From: Gonocerus acuteangulatus
Lineage: Eukaryota > Arthropoda > Insecta > Hemiptera > Coreidae
Length of the DNA: 64,000 nt
Assembly (NCBI GenBank): GCA_946811695.1
Contig: OX328132.1
Location: 129,141,872-129,205,871 of the forward strand
Direction: 5' to 3'
Position numbers and translations under genes: made by a program. The notes under the pieces are model-generated. The model saw only the letters and a program-made list of their open reading frames with translations, did not search any database and was not told the DNA's origin. Below are positions 23,140 through 33,849 of this stretch, in pieces (position 1 is the stretch's first letter; the number at the start of each line of letters is the position of its first letter).

Positions 23140-23185
23140 TTTGCACTAGGCCTTTCAACACAAATGTGCCATCATCAGGTGCAAA
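23140..23185 (-). ncRNA. Hammerhead-ribozyme-like motif with complete core and stems
   Basis: On the minus strand: TTTGCAC, CTGATGA, stem II (CACA/TGTG with flanking G-U pairs), GAAA, GGCC, TA, GTGCAAA. The two outer heptamers pair perfectly as stem I. AGGCCT is self-complementary, so two copies could share stem III as a dimer. All core bases fit CUGANGA, GAAA and UH. The partner at 26052 lacks the 5' stem I strand and part of the core. Confidence 0.7.
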
Positions 23186-23600
23186 CAACAAATAAAAACA
23201 TGCATTAATATTGTTTGACTCCTTAATAACAATTAATATTGTTTGACTGTTGTCGGACAGTAATTAGTCTAATTAGTCTAATTAATAGTTAGAATTTATA
23301 AAGCAAACGGTGAAAGTATAGATTAGAACATAATGTTATAATTAATAGTTAGAATATATGAAGCAAACGGTAATAGTAAAAATTGGAACATAATGTTATA
23401 GATTACAGTTTTTTAGTAAATAATTACAAATTCATAAACTAAGGTGTCTAAATGCAGTTTTTAAAATAATGTAACTTTACATTGTATTATTACTATAGCT
23501 ATAGTGTAGATGGAGATAGTTAGCCGCTGTAGAGATACGAAGACAGGTATAGTTGGGATTCGGCTAGGAGAAAAAACGTCAGACTTTCAAAAAGAAATCT

Positions 23601-23655
23601 GTATTTTGGACGTTTCGACTGCAACAATGGCAGCCTTCTTCAGCTAAAAAATATA
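23601..23655 (-). ncRNA. Hammerhead-like motif, palindromic PLE left arm
   Basis: This is the minus-strand mirror of 25861-25914, with CTGAAGA, stem II and GAAACGTC intact. Confidence 0.55.
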
Positions 23656-24182
23656 TACAACTTATAAGTAAAGAAAATGTACAAGTAGTAAGTAAAAGAC
23701 AGGAAGAAATGAGCGGAGTATATATATCAATACAATAAATTTTAACCAATCTTATTTTTAAAAACAATGAAAATACGGTAGTTGGAAAGAAAACAGCATG
23801 TAGAACTTGTTAGTAAAAACAGTACAAAAAACAAAATTAAACAGTAAAAACAACGCACATTTTTTATGTAGTGAAAAACAAAATCTATTTTATAAGTGAA
23901 TACAATTTATAACAATTAATATATAGATACATACCACTAGAGAATGCCTAGGGGGGAGGGAGGAAGACCTCGAGGACAACTTAGGTAACCATGGTAGAAG
24001 TATGAACGACAGCAACAAAACCCGTGGTCTTTATAGTTATGAAAAAGGGGTGGGGGGCGGCAAATCGGTGCAGATAAAAGAGGTACAATTGCTGGGTTGT
24101 AAAGGCGGGTTGTAAAAGGTGTTAAGAGCTTAGGGACACACAAGTAGAGAAATTGTCTGGAGCCTGGGAACAAAGATAAAAA

Positions 24183-24845
24183 AGGAGGTCAGGACAATTT
24201 ATGGAAGACGGAGGAGTAAGCAGGGGAGATGTTTTGTTTGTCGGTTTTGTAATTAATGTTATTGGGGTTTAAGTTAATGTGGACGCATTCGGAAATCTGT
24301 CGCTTCTTGGTGTTTCGTTCTGTGGACAGTATTTTAGTGTCGTCAAAGTTGAAAGTGTGTTTTTTAGTTATGGCGTGTTTTGCGAGGGCGGATTTGTGGA
24401 TTTCTTTGTTTTTTATTGTCCGTTTGTGTTATGTTATTCGGGAGTGAACATAATTTTTGGTTTCACCTATGTATACAGCATTACAGGAGGGGGTTTGGCA
24501 GGGTATTTGGTAAACAACGTGGGAGGCGTAGTCATAGGGAAGGGGATCTTTGAGTTTGGTGTACAATGTAGTAAGTTTGTTAGTGGTTTTTAATCCAAAG
24601 TTTAGTGACGGGAGGGCTTTTTTTAAAGTCTTTGTGAGTTTTTCCGTCAGTCCTGGTGTGTATGTCAGGGAACGAAATATCTGGAGGGAGGATTCGGGGG
24701 AGGTGGCATTGAAGGATTGGGATTTTATTTGTTTTATAAGCCGGTTTATGAGGTTGGGGGGGAATTGATTCAGTGTTAATATTTCGGTAGCTCTATTCAA
24801 GTTTTCATTGTGGAAGGACTCATGGGATAAGGAGAGGGCGCGGCG
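24183..24845 (-). pseudogene. PLE GIY-YIG endonuclease, left arm, with premature stop
   Basis: The minus strand reads LNQFPPNLINRLIKQI, then TYTPGLTEKLTKTLKKALPS, VVYQIPCQTPSCNAVYIGET. A stop follows at HSRIT: the right arm has CAA (Q) where this arm has TAA. The reading frame then continues to the C-terminus. This copy extends about 180 bp farther upstream than the right arm. PLEs couple GIY-YIG cleavage to reverse transcription; the enzyme half is absent. Confidence 0.85.
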
Positions 24846-24846
24846 A

Positions 24847-25322
24847 CATACACACCAGGACTGACGGAAAAACTCACAAAGACTTTAAAAAAAGCCCTCC
24901 CGTCACTAAACTTTGGGTTAAAAACCACTAACAAACTTACTACATTGTACACCAAACTCAAAGATCCCCTTCCCTATGACTACGCCACCCACGTTGTTTA
25001 CCAAATACCCTGCCAAACCCCCTCCTGTAATGCTGTATACATAGGTGAAACCAAAAATTATATTCACTCCCGCATAACACAACACAAACGGACAATAAAA
25101 AACAAAGAAATCCACAAATCCGCCCTCGCAAAACACGCCATAACTAAAAAACACACTTTCAACTTTGACGACACTAAAATACTGTCCACAGAACGAAACA
25201 CCAAGAAGCGACAGATTTCCGAATGCGTCCACATTAACTTAAACCCCAATAACATTAATTACAAAACCGACAAACAAAACATCTCCCCTGCTTACTCCTC
25301 CGTCTTCCATAAATTGTCCTGA
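24847..25322 (+). pseudogene. PLE GIY-YIG endonuclease, right arm, open but truncated
   Basis: The frame is open from the arm start through TGLTEKLTKTLKK-like linker sequence, VVYQIPCQTPSCNAVYIGET, HSRITQHKRTIKNKEIHKSA, to PAYSSVFHKLS and TGA. YIG of GIY-YIG, the following R and H residues and a C-terminal E in ISECVH match the domain. An open frame means little decay, but without a reverse transcriptase or start it is a fragment. Confidence 0.85.
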
Positions 25323-25860
25323 CCTCCTTTTTTATCTTTGTTCCCAGGCTCCAGACAATTTCTCTACTTGTGTGTCCCTAAGCTCTTAACACCTTTTACA
25401 ACCCGCCTTTACAACCCAGCAATTGTACCTCTTTTATCTGCACCAATTTGCCGCCCCCCCCCACCCCTTTTTCATAACTATAAAGACCACGGGTTTTGTT
25501 GCTGTCGTTCATACTTCTACCATGGTTACCTAAGTTGTCCTCGAGGTCTTCCTCCCTCCCCCCTAGGCATTCTCTAGTGGTATGTATCTATATATTAATT
25601 GTTATAAATTGTATTCACTTATAAAATAGATTTTGTTTTTCACTACATAAAAAATGTGCGTTGTTTTTACTGTTTAATTTTGTTTTTTTGTACTGTTTTT
25701 ACTAACAAGTTCTACATGCTGTTTTCTTTCCAACTACCGTATTTTCATTGTTTTTAAAAATAAGATTGGTTAAAATTTATTGTATTGATATATATACTCC
25801 GCTCATTTCTTCCTGTCTTTTACTTACTACTTGTACATTTTCTTTACTTATAAGTTGTAT

Positions 25861-25914
25861 ATATTTTTTAGCTGAAGAAGGCTGCCATTGTTGCAGTCGA
25901 AACGTCCAAAATAC
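25861..25914 (+). ncRNA. Hammerhead-like motif, palindromic PLE right arm
   Basis: AG, CTGAAGA, extra A, stem II GGCTGC/GCAGTC with an ATTGTT-type loop, GAAACGTC, C, AAAATAC. U7 is the tolerant core position, so CUGAAGA keeps the core. G-C next to the core plus UAUUU/AAAUA give stem I. The copy in the left arm is identical here. Confidence 0.55.
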
Positions 25915-26280
25915 AGATTTCTTTTTGAAAGTCTGACGTTTTTTCTCCTAGCCGAATCCCAACTATACCTGTCTTCGTACTATAGCTATAATACCATATA
26001 TGTGCATATATATCTACATATACCATATATGTGCATATAATATGGTATATGTATGATGGCACATTTGTGTTGAAAGGCCTAGTGCAAAATAAAGAAAATT
26101 TGTGGGAAGACTGAATTTTGTTTCACCCTCTGGAATTAAGCAACCCCACTACCGGAAAACATCAATAAAATATATATATATATAAAATCCTTGAATAGTT
26201 TCTAAACATAGCTAGAGGATTAAAAATTAAATATAAGAACTCAAAAATTTAGGTTTTTGTCCATTGGACGTTAGACTGTG

Positions 26281-26412
26281 CGGCGGCAGGAATTTTCTCA
26301 CCACACGGCTCGTTGAGAAAATTCCCTGTCCCTTGGATGTCGGCACTAATGGCCCAGACGTCGATACGCCGTTAAAAAAATAATAATAAAATAGAATAAA
26401 AAAAAAAAAAAA
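26281..26412 (+). repeat. SINE 3-prime half
   Basis: GGCAGGAATTTTCTCACCAC, GGATGTCGGCACTAATGGCC and an A-rich tail match the body of the 10029 SINE. The tRNA head is missing. Confidence 0.75.
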
Positions 26413-27111
26413 TAATTACATAAATGTCATTGTTTGTTGTTGATTTTCAATGAGTATCTAAAATATAGTTTATGCCTATGTTATTGATGCATTCTATTTA
26501 CCTAAAGCAACCCTATTTTAGTCGCAATTGTTGAAAAAGGAAGCATTTATGGGTTTTCCAATACTTTTTACATTAGCTGCTTATGGATTTTGGAAAAACG
26601 AAATCAAGTTCTCTATGCTTTGTTTTTATTCATAATTCATGCGTTTTATTGTATATTTTGCAACCATGTAGAATAAAATCCATTATTTTATTCACAATTA
26701 TAACAGTACAGCAAAATAAAAGTGAGCGGCTTAGACTTTAAACAGTCTATTGTTGAAAGGGGCTGAAGAAATACAGAACATCGTTGTACATTGACTGTTT
26801 GTGTGATTGAGAAATGGCGGTAGACTCATTCGGCTTCCTTCGTCTACTTTCGGGCACCTTCGGCAGTTCATTTATTATCAGGTTCTGTAGACTTATCTAA
26901 GGCTGTTACAAATCTATCATCGTGATAGATTTGTAAACAATACGTTTAGTACTTTTTGTTTCTCTCTAAAACATGCAAACGAAACAGTCATATAACTTTT
27001 ACAACTATAGTCTTTGTTGTTGCTGTTTAATTGGATTTCAACTTATGGATAAGTTTTAAACTTTAAAAGACTTCCTTTAATTTAATACCAAGGATTTGTT
27101 TATATCGTGCG
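26413..27111 (+). promoter_or_regulatory. Upstream region of ALG10
   Basis: AT-rich DNA with no recognised repeat ends directly at the ALG10 start codon. No TATA box is obvious in the last 100 bp. A locally more GC-rich stretch with three CTTCGG/TTTCGG steps near 26830-26875 could mark the transcription start; this is inference. Confidence 0.3.
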
Positions 27112-27273
27112 ATGAATTCTAAGACAGTTACATTCTGTATCTTATTTTTGATTTATTTGGTTTGCTCTTTGGTGCTTTTTAATTTTTTACATAAGATTCA
27201 GCCTACCCCTTTGATAGATGAAGTATTCCACATCCCTCAAGGGCTCAAATATTGTAATGGCAATTTTTCTGAG
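27112..27273 (+). CDS. ALG10: ALG10 exon 1 (alpha-1,2-glucosyltransferase, N-terminus)
   Basis: ALG10 (DIE2 family) adds the terminal alpha-1,2 glucose to the dolichol-linked N-glycan precursor in the ER membrane. This exon encodes 54 residues: a first membrane segment (about 8-27, CILFLIYLVCSLVLFNFL) and then the family signature PLIDEVFHIPQGLKYCNG, matching the YMDEIFHIPQAQ-YC region. It starts at the only upstream ATG fitting the family length and ends GAG|GTATGTC, a good donor in phase 0. The downstream frame runs to a stop inside the intron, which is not coding. Confidence 0.92.
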
Positions 27274-28513
27274 GTATGTCTTATAGTAAACTTAAGGAAG
27301 CTTTGATTACTTCATATCAGAAACAATATTTACTTGATTAAAATGAGAGTTACAGTACTTCTAGAACATCTTTTCAGTTAATTTTGGAGGAATAATGCTG
27401 GATTTCATTATGAGGTTGCATAATAGTGGGTTTACACATTCATGGATTTAGTGGTCCAAGTACGAAGTCTGCGTCCTTTTGTAATCACTGGTGCCAGAGG
27501 TGGCAAATACTCATGGAAAAATACAGTTTTACTTAATTAGGGTTAGTAAGTAAGTTATTTTTGAGTTAATGAACGTTTAAGGTTTTTTTTTTTTTTTTTT
27601 TTTTTTTTAATTGTAGAAGCTCTGACGGCCAAGGATCTACCTTGTGGATCAATAAACAAAAATGTGACGTTTATTTATTAAACAAACTTAGAATTAGAAC
27701 AAATTAAGAAAATCCAACATTCCTGATCAGTTGTCGACTTCAGTTGATATTCCGCACTGAATGAAAATGAAACTGGAGTGCCATATAATTCTGCATGCTA
27801 ATAGGGCTTGCACCATTAAACCCAAGGGTGTGTAAACCTATCTTCATTTTTTTTATTAGATAGACATTATAATAAAATAAAAGTTTTACTCAGTTAACCC
27901 ATAATTTTTTATAACATTTAATGTTAATAAGTATAACACTTTTGAATTTTACTAGCTAGTAGCCTTATTATTGTAAATGCTCTTTTATTCTTCTTAAACC
28001 TTGAGTAGTTGAATAAAGATTGGTGGTAATCGACTCATTATTTAAAAATATGATTGAGCTCTAGATGTTGATATATAGCTTAACCCTACAAGACAGTCTA
28101 GACTTGTGCCATTTCTTACGTAAACAATATTTATACATTTGAATGATAAAAACTCACAACTTCCATAACCTCTTGTCGATTAGTTTTAGAAAAATACCAC
28201 CAATTACCAACATCAGTCATAATAGTTAAAAAGTCAGTCATTTCTTCTTGTATTTAATTTTGTCTTATTAATTTTATTTTATCATATATATAATTTTTAC
28301 TAAAACTCTCTTTTGATTTGTATTATATTTATTTTTTATGTATTAATATATTCATTTCAAGGTAAAATGCTCATTTAAACAAATGTAGTTCGTTGTTCAT
28401 TGCTGATAATCCATGCTAAACCTCTATTGTGCTCTCCTAAATAATTGTTTTTCCTATTTTACACAAGTGCTTAAGCTTATCCTTTTAAAATTAGTTCAAT
28501 TATTTTATTTCAG
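27274..28513 (+). other. ALG10: ALG10 intron 1
   Basis: A 1,240-bp intron from GTATGTC to TTTATTTCAG. It holds a T-run (about 27580-27609) next to a short tail resembling a retroposon end, but no recognisable coding remnant. Confidence 0.8.
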
Positions 28514-28699
28514 TGGAACCCAAAAATAACAACTTTACCAGGCTTGTACGTGGTCTCCTTTGGTTTGCTGCGATTTGCTGAAATTTTAAGTTCCTGTTCC
28601 CAGTGCAGTGCCTACAATTTAAAGCTGATAAATGTTGTTTGCTCTTCATTTAATTTAATTTTGATTTATTCAATTTACTCATTCATCAACAATGAAAAG
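28514..28699 (+). CDS. ALG10: ALG10 exon 2
   Basis: 62 codons in phase 0 begin WNPKITTLPGLYVVSFGLLR, the counterpart of the W-DP-ITT-PGLY signature that follows the exon 1 motif in every ALG10. A membrane segment follows (residues about 40-57 of the exon, VVCSSFNLILIYSIYSF), ending FINNEK. The acceptor is TATTTCAG and the donor AAG|GTAATT. The join to exon 1 gives NFSE-WNPK, as in the family (FS-x-W-P). Confidence 0.93.
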
Positions 28700-28730
28700 G
28701 TAATTGTATAACTTATATTTTGTGTATATA

Positions 28731-28880
28731 CAGGGTGTCTACTGCACGAAAATCACGAAAATGTCACAAAATGAAAAATAACGCACGAAAGTCACGAATT
28801 TGGAAACCATGTCACGAAATTTTTCTATTCAAAGATCTAAATTCAGCGAAGTTTCTGGAATTAATCTTTTTCCACAGAAC
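28731..28880 (+). repeat. Terminal fragment of a CAGGGTGTC-type DNA element
   Basis: TA then CAGGGTGTCTACTGCACG with repeated CACGAAA steps. A related end occurs inverted at about 41065-41140 (CACGAAATT to GTAGACACCATG). The opposite end of each copy was not found. Confidence 0.5.
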
Positions 28881-29007
28881 TGTGTACAATCAGGTGTACT
28901 GAAAACTCGCAGGTATTAGATAGGGCCGATGCGATGATAAAGTTATTAGCCAGTATATTGTAATAATATTAATAAAAAGTTTTATTTTTAATAATTTATT
29001 TACGTTA

Positions 29008-29594
29008 CGCTTCTACGTTGGGAGCCAAAATGTTATACTAAAATAAATATTTGATAATATTTAATTTAAAAAAAAAAACTCTTTATCTCAGGGGTCGGGT
29101 TCGAGTCCAGTAAAGTAATACAAAGATAATTTTAATTAATAAAAAACTCATGGATAAGCTACATCCAGGCATACGGATAAACAAGCATTACCTGATATAA
29201 AGCCAGCTTGGTATTAACCCCATAGGACAGGATCTTCTTTACAACTGTATCTTCATTAACAGACTGAGCCTAGGCTTAATGAAAACTGATGACCATATGA
29301 GACTAGCTGTGCACTGAACTAGAGCTGCATTAGGAATGGCGTTGTTTCTTTTGAACTGCACTATTGTATGAGACTGAGAATTCTTTTCAACTGAACTGCA
29401 CTTATGAGACTGTATCTTCCATTCCACTGAACTGCTTTTAACAGACTGACATGTATGTGACTGTTTCTTCCTTTACAACTCAACAGACTGAACTAACTTT
29501 CATGGCGGGAGCGTCCTACCGGTATCCAATGCTACCTGTATAGACTGCTAGACAAATATAACCAATAATATTTGTTTATCCCAATGAATTTAAC
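29008..29594 (-). mobile_element. Solo-LTR-like sequence with adjacent primer-binding-site-like motif
   Basis: The LTR would run from TGTTATACTAAAATAAA (29030) to AATTTAACA (29594). Just left, on the minus strand, lies TTTTGGCTCCCAACGTAGAA, much like the LTR-adjacent motif of the two LTR families at 35.9 and 39.6 kb. Internal sequence and a second LTR are missing. Boundaries are tentative. Confidence 0.4.
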
Positions 29595-30387
29595 ATATCA
29601 ATGAGCTTTTTGGATTTTCAGAATTTTCTGTGTTAATATTTAAAACTTTTAAATATCTAATGTAAAATATCATTACAATATAGATGCTTCAAAAGAGGGT
29701 CGAGTTAACATTAATTCCCCCACAAGATTTTTTTTCTAATTTCCTTAGGTATGGTGTGATTATGCTGAAACCAATTTTTCCAACTCGAAAGCCGGGGGAG
29801 AGAACTTTTGGCAGGGGAAAAAACGAAAAATTTTAGCACTTTTTCTTCATTAATTTAAAACCTGTTGTTTTTGGATAAAAAAAAACTTCAAATAGGGAGT
29901 ACAGAACATTAAATTCTGCTTCAAATGAACTGGTGAAAGTCCAAATTCGGCCACGGAAAATAGCCAAAAATGTTGCAAGAAAATTTCTGTTTTAACAATT
30001 TTAATATTGCTCAAATTTATATGTTTTATTTTGCTTTTTGGAGTCATTTATTGATGATCTTTAACTTTTAGGGAGGGGGCGTATCAAAAGAATAGATGAA
30101 TCTAAGCTGTAACTCGTTAAAAGTAGGATCACCACAGTTTTTCGCAAAATTGGAAACAATTGTTTTTTGGCTAGCGATTGCGGAACTTTTACCTGGCCGA
30201 ATTCGGACTTCGACCAGTTCATTTGAAGCAGAATTTAATGTTCTTTACTCCCTATTTGAAGTTTTTTTATCCAAAATCAAAGGGAAAATGAAGCAAAAAG
30301 TGCTAAAATTTCGCGATTTATCGCCTGCCAAAAGTACGATACATATATATGTATGTATATGTATATATACATATACATACATATATA

Positions 30388-31649
30388 CAGAGTGTCCCGA
30401 TTTTAAATGGTGAAACTTCGGGGTGTGTAGGGGACCGAAAAACTAAGACAAAAAGTCCTTTAGAGATTTGCTCGTTTTTGCTTTGATTTGGAAAAAATCG
30501 CAAAACAAGAAACTTGAAAGGTTTTCATTTTTTTATTTATTTATTTAAATTTTCAATGCAAATTGCTTCAGGAAACCAATTCCTAAAATTCAATCTCTTG
30601 ATGCTGCTGAAATAGTTTTCGTGAACGGCTTCTGAGACGGTAATGCTTTAGAAGCGGCATTCTTTCATAATGCCTATATAGAAATCATTAAAAGTATATG
30701 TTTTATCTTCCACCCCCTCCACTCACCCTCCCAGCCCCACCCCACCTTCTTTAACCCCCACCCCACCCCAAAATATAGGAGTGAGTATGTCTTTTTGTGT
30801 GAATTAATGAAATAATAGGTCTCAAATTTTTAATTCCTCGACTTATTGCAGAATCTTTCCACACATTCCTCGATAATAAACTGTCGGTGTTCTTGGAGGA
30901 AGTACTTTTGTCACAAAGATTGGGTAGCTGGGTCTTAGTCTAGCCCACTACGGGAGGGCCGTCCAAAATTGGTTGGCCGGCTCTATCTTCAGACCTCCGC
31001 TCTTGGATTTCTTCGCATGGGTACTCATTAAAGATTTGGTCTAAAGGGTGCCCATTGGCTCAAGGGAGCACCTCATACATCGCATCAGATAGGCCTGGGA
31101 ACAGATTACAGCAGGGCAATGCACAAATACCATCCAGTCTGTCAATGTACGATGTGATGCCTGTATTGCTGCAAGGGGCCAAACCTTTGAACAGTTTTTA
31201 AATTGATAGTTAGGAATTATTAGAAGAAATTATTATTTTATATTTATGTATGCGTCCAGTGTAAAATTTTAAACTGTTTTAAGAATTGAAAATTTAATTT
31301 TATTAAGAATTGAAAGTTTTTTTGTTTTGTGTTTTATGACTTTCCTTCGAAGAAAAGTAGCTATTTTGTTGAACTTGCAGCTTTACATTCCGTCATTTAA
31401 TTTTTGTGGCCAAGAAGATTTTTGTTGTTTTTTTTTTGGGGGGGGGCAGGTGGGAGGGTAGAGGGGGTAGAAGATAAAACATATACTTTTAATGATTTTT
31501 ATATAGGCATTATGGAAGAATGCCTTTTCTTAATTGTGTTGTAGTTTTTTGAGTTTTTCTCAGAAACGAAGCCAAAACGAGAAGAATGCCGAAGGACTTT
31601 TTTCATCCTGCATCGGTTCCCGAAGTTTTGCCGTTTATTTGACACCCTG
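30388..31649 (+). mobile_element. Tc1/IS630-type DNA transposon relic with TA target site
   Basis: The ends are CAGAGTGTCCCGATT and, inverted, CAGGGTGTCAAATAA, each flanked by TA. Inside the ends are longer diverged inverted repeats (ATAGAAATCATTAAAAGTAT near 30677 and its inverse near 31487). The centre encodes a decayed transposase C-terminus. Confidence 0.8.
30955..31200 (+). pseudogene. IS630/mariner-type transposase, C-terminal relic
   Basis: The plus strand reads NWLAGSIFRPPLLDFFAWVL, IKDLV-stop-RVPIGSREHLI, HRIR-stop-AWEQITAG and CDACIAARGQTFEQFL. This follows the layout of transposases with PPRSPDLTPLDFFLWGY, a KDxVY segment and a closing CI-x-NGGHFE-L. The aspartate of LDFF is present. 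Two stops show that it is dead. Confidence 0.75.
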
Positions 31650-31674
31650 TATATGTTTATGTGTGTATATATAT

Positions 31675-32968
31675 GGGCGATTCTACAGAAAAGGAGCACT
31701 TTTTGGTTTTTGTCAATTATTCAGTCCGTATTGAAAATTTTAATATTTTTCCTTTTTAGTAAGATGATACAGAACTATTTTGAATCATACCTAGGACTGG
31801 ATGATCTGTAACAACCTTTGATCTGGAGCTGGAGCTTTGCAAAGCCCTAATTCTCACTCCCCTGGCCTGTACACTCTACTCGGGTTTGTAACTTTCGTTG
31901 ATTTTTTTAGGCCTATAGTAACTTGCAGGAAGTTTTTTGTTAGAGTATTTTTTTTCATTATGCCCTCACGAATGTATCTGAAAGAGAAAAAACTAAAAAA
32001 TATTTTCCTAAAGGATGACAAAAGCTTCACTAATGTCTGTCACACAAAATTTTATCACTCCCCTGTCACAATGAAAACACAACATTTGTGAAGCGTAAAC
32101 GTGGCTTTTATATTTTTCAGTCAGCTAATTTAGAATCTCAATGTACACAAAAACAAATGATTTCAGCTTTATTTTGATTTCTGGAAAGAGAGGATCTGCT
32201 TTGAATGTTTTTTCAAGTAAAATGACGAGTTGTAAAAATTGTTTAGCACACCCTTGCTCTTCATAAAAAATCAGTTGATTTTTATTCTTGTGATTTGGTA
32301 ACATAATTACGCGAAAACACTTTATTTAGATGTCATTAAAAGCTTTACATTGTAAACAGGGTGTGCTACAGGTGATTCAAACCTCAAAATTATCTCTGCC
32401 CTGTTTCTCACTCCCCTGTCAATTATAGTACAACACTGAGGTTCACGACGAAATTGATATTCAAAAACAAGACTTAGTTTGGCAATTTATACTAAAACCT
32501 TTGGCATACTAGTATTAGCTTTTGCTCTGTTAATTTATTAAATAAAAATAATTGACACAAATGTGCTTTTTTTTCACGTTTTCTCAACAGGGAAGTGAGG
32601 ATTCAATTGTTTTCACTTCCCTGTCAGTGCGAAGAATATTGTTTAATTATATTTTACCAAAAAGTGTTTTTGTCAAGGCTTTGGCCATTTCCCCGGTTTA
32701 ATATACCGTGCTGTATCTTCAGAATGGCAGTTAGAAACATATACTGCTAAGAAATATTGTTTTTTTACTCTTATTCTCACTCCCCTGCTACCCAAAAACA
32801 AAATGGCTGCTTTTTGGCCACTTAGGCCATGAAAAATAATTGGCCAATGCTTTGATAATATTAAGTTAGACATGCTTGATTATCTCTGAGGAAAAAAACA
32901 AACTAAGAAAATGAAAAAAAAAAGAAAAAAGTTTTCACCAAAAGTGCTACTTTTCTGTAGAATCACCC
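31675..32968. mobile_element. Inverted-repeat DNA element with repeated TCACTCCCCTG motif
   Basis: The ends are GGGCGATTCTACAGAAAAGG and, inverted, GGGTGATTCTACAGAAAAGT, extending to about 30 bp of terminal inverted repeat ending in CACTTTT. Flanks are AT-rich, so the duplication is ambiguous. Inside, TCACTCCCCTG or close variants occur at 31854, 32055, 32408, 32613 and 32777, and inverted at 32588. No transposase was recognised. Confidence 0.75.
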
Positions 32969-33359
32969 ATATATTTATATATATATATATTGTGGTGTTT
33001 TGTGACATTGTAGAACACTAGCGCGGTGCGCGTGTTGAAAACTTGAACTAGCATGAGCCTGCTTTGTTGACATTAGGGATTATCAAAGCTTCCTGCTTTC
33101 GAGGTAGATAAGGGATGTTCATAAGGACTGGATATTTCCTGCTTTTCATCGATTCTCTTTGTCTTATAAAAACATATTTTCTCACGACCGATAATGAAAT
33201 AATTTTTTCTTCTTGATATCTTCTCTTTGATATTAATACTAATAATGCCATTAGAATTTTATATTGGTGCAAAATTTTCATTTAATTAATAATTTTACTG
33301 CTTTTAACGGATAAACCGGTTATCATTTTACTGAATCTACGACTAAAAAAAAAGATAAT

Positions 33360-33378
33360 ATAATGACTTTTTTAGTAA

Positions 33379-33418
<40 letters not shown>

Positions 33419-33420
33419 TG
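33360..33420. repeat. Poly(T) tract
   Basis: About 37 T, followed by AGTGTACGGTAGTGCACATG. It may mark the tail of a retroposed sequence in minus orientation. Confidence 0.6.
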
Positions 33421-33849
33421 TACGGTAGTGCACATGATTTTAAAAATAAAATAAAATGAAAGAAAAAATGGATTTGGCCTCTCGTAATTTTGAAAATGGT
33501 ATCAAAATAATTTATAAACATTGGTTTTTATCAATAAACCATAGAATTTTGATAGGTAATATAATTTAAATATAATAATAAATTTATTATTTATTTGTCC
33601 CTATCCACTCAAATCCGGTACCCAACGCCGGAGGAGCTCCAAAACAGAGAGGTTTTATTGTTATACTTTACTGGTTAAATGTTTTATTTCATCATCTTTG
33701 GTCGGTTCATGATAATATTTAAGGAGAATCGAATGGAACATTCCCCGAATAATTCCATTTTTATTCGCTTTATTTTTTTATCCCAGGTCGATGTTAATAA
33801 TGGGACATTTAATAGTCAATTTTAGTTTTAATTTTGCTGTTTCTTCTTT

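Larger units (their letters stand above)
23504..25977. mobile_element. Palindromic Penelope-like element with 13-bp target duplication
   Basis: TACTATAGCTATA is found at 23491-23503 and 25978-25990. Between them is an inverted repeat: left arm about 23504-24667 and right arm about 24847-25977, around a unique spacer of about 180 bp. Arms differ only by scattered substitutions and one- or few-base indels. Each carries a terminal repeat with a hammerhead-like motif and the GIY-YIG coding end, read outward. No reverse transcriptase remains. Confidence 0.9.
23093..26140. mobile_element. Third PLE family: outer inverted ends flanking the palindrome
   Basis: The sequence from CCAGAGGGTGAAAC (about 23094) to the hammerhead motif at 23140-23185 recurs inverted at about 26052-26135 (TGTGTTGAAAGGCCTAGTGC to TTTCACCCTCTGG). 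These ends differ from those of the palindromic PLE between them. I infer an older PLE, mostly lost, into which the younger palindromic copy inserted. Confidence 0.55.

Noticed and set aside
24256..25255. Repeated frames such as MDAFGNLSLLGVSFCGQYFS
   Set aside because: Antisense shadows of the PLE GIY-YIG coding sequence in the palindrome.
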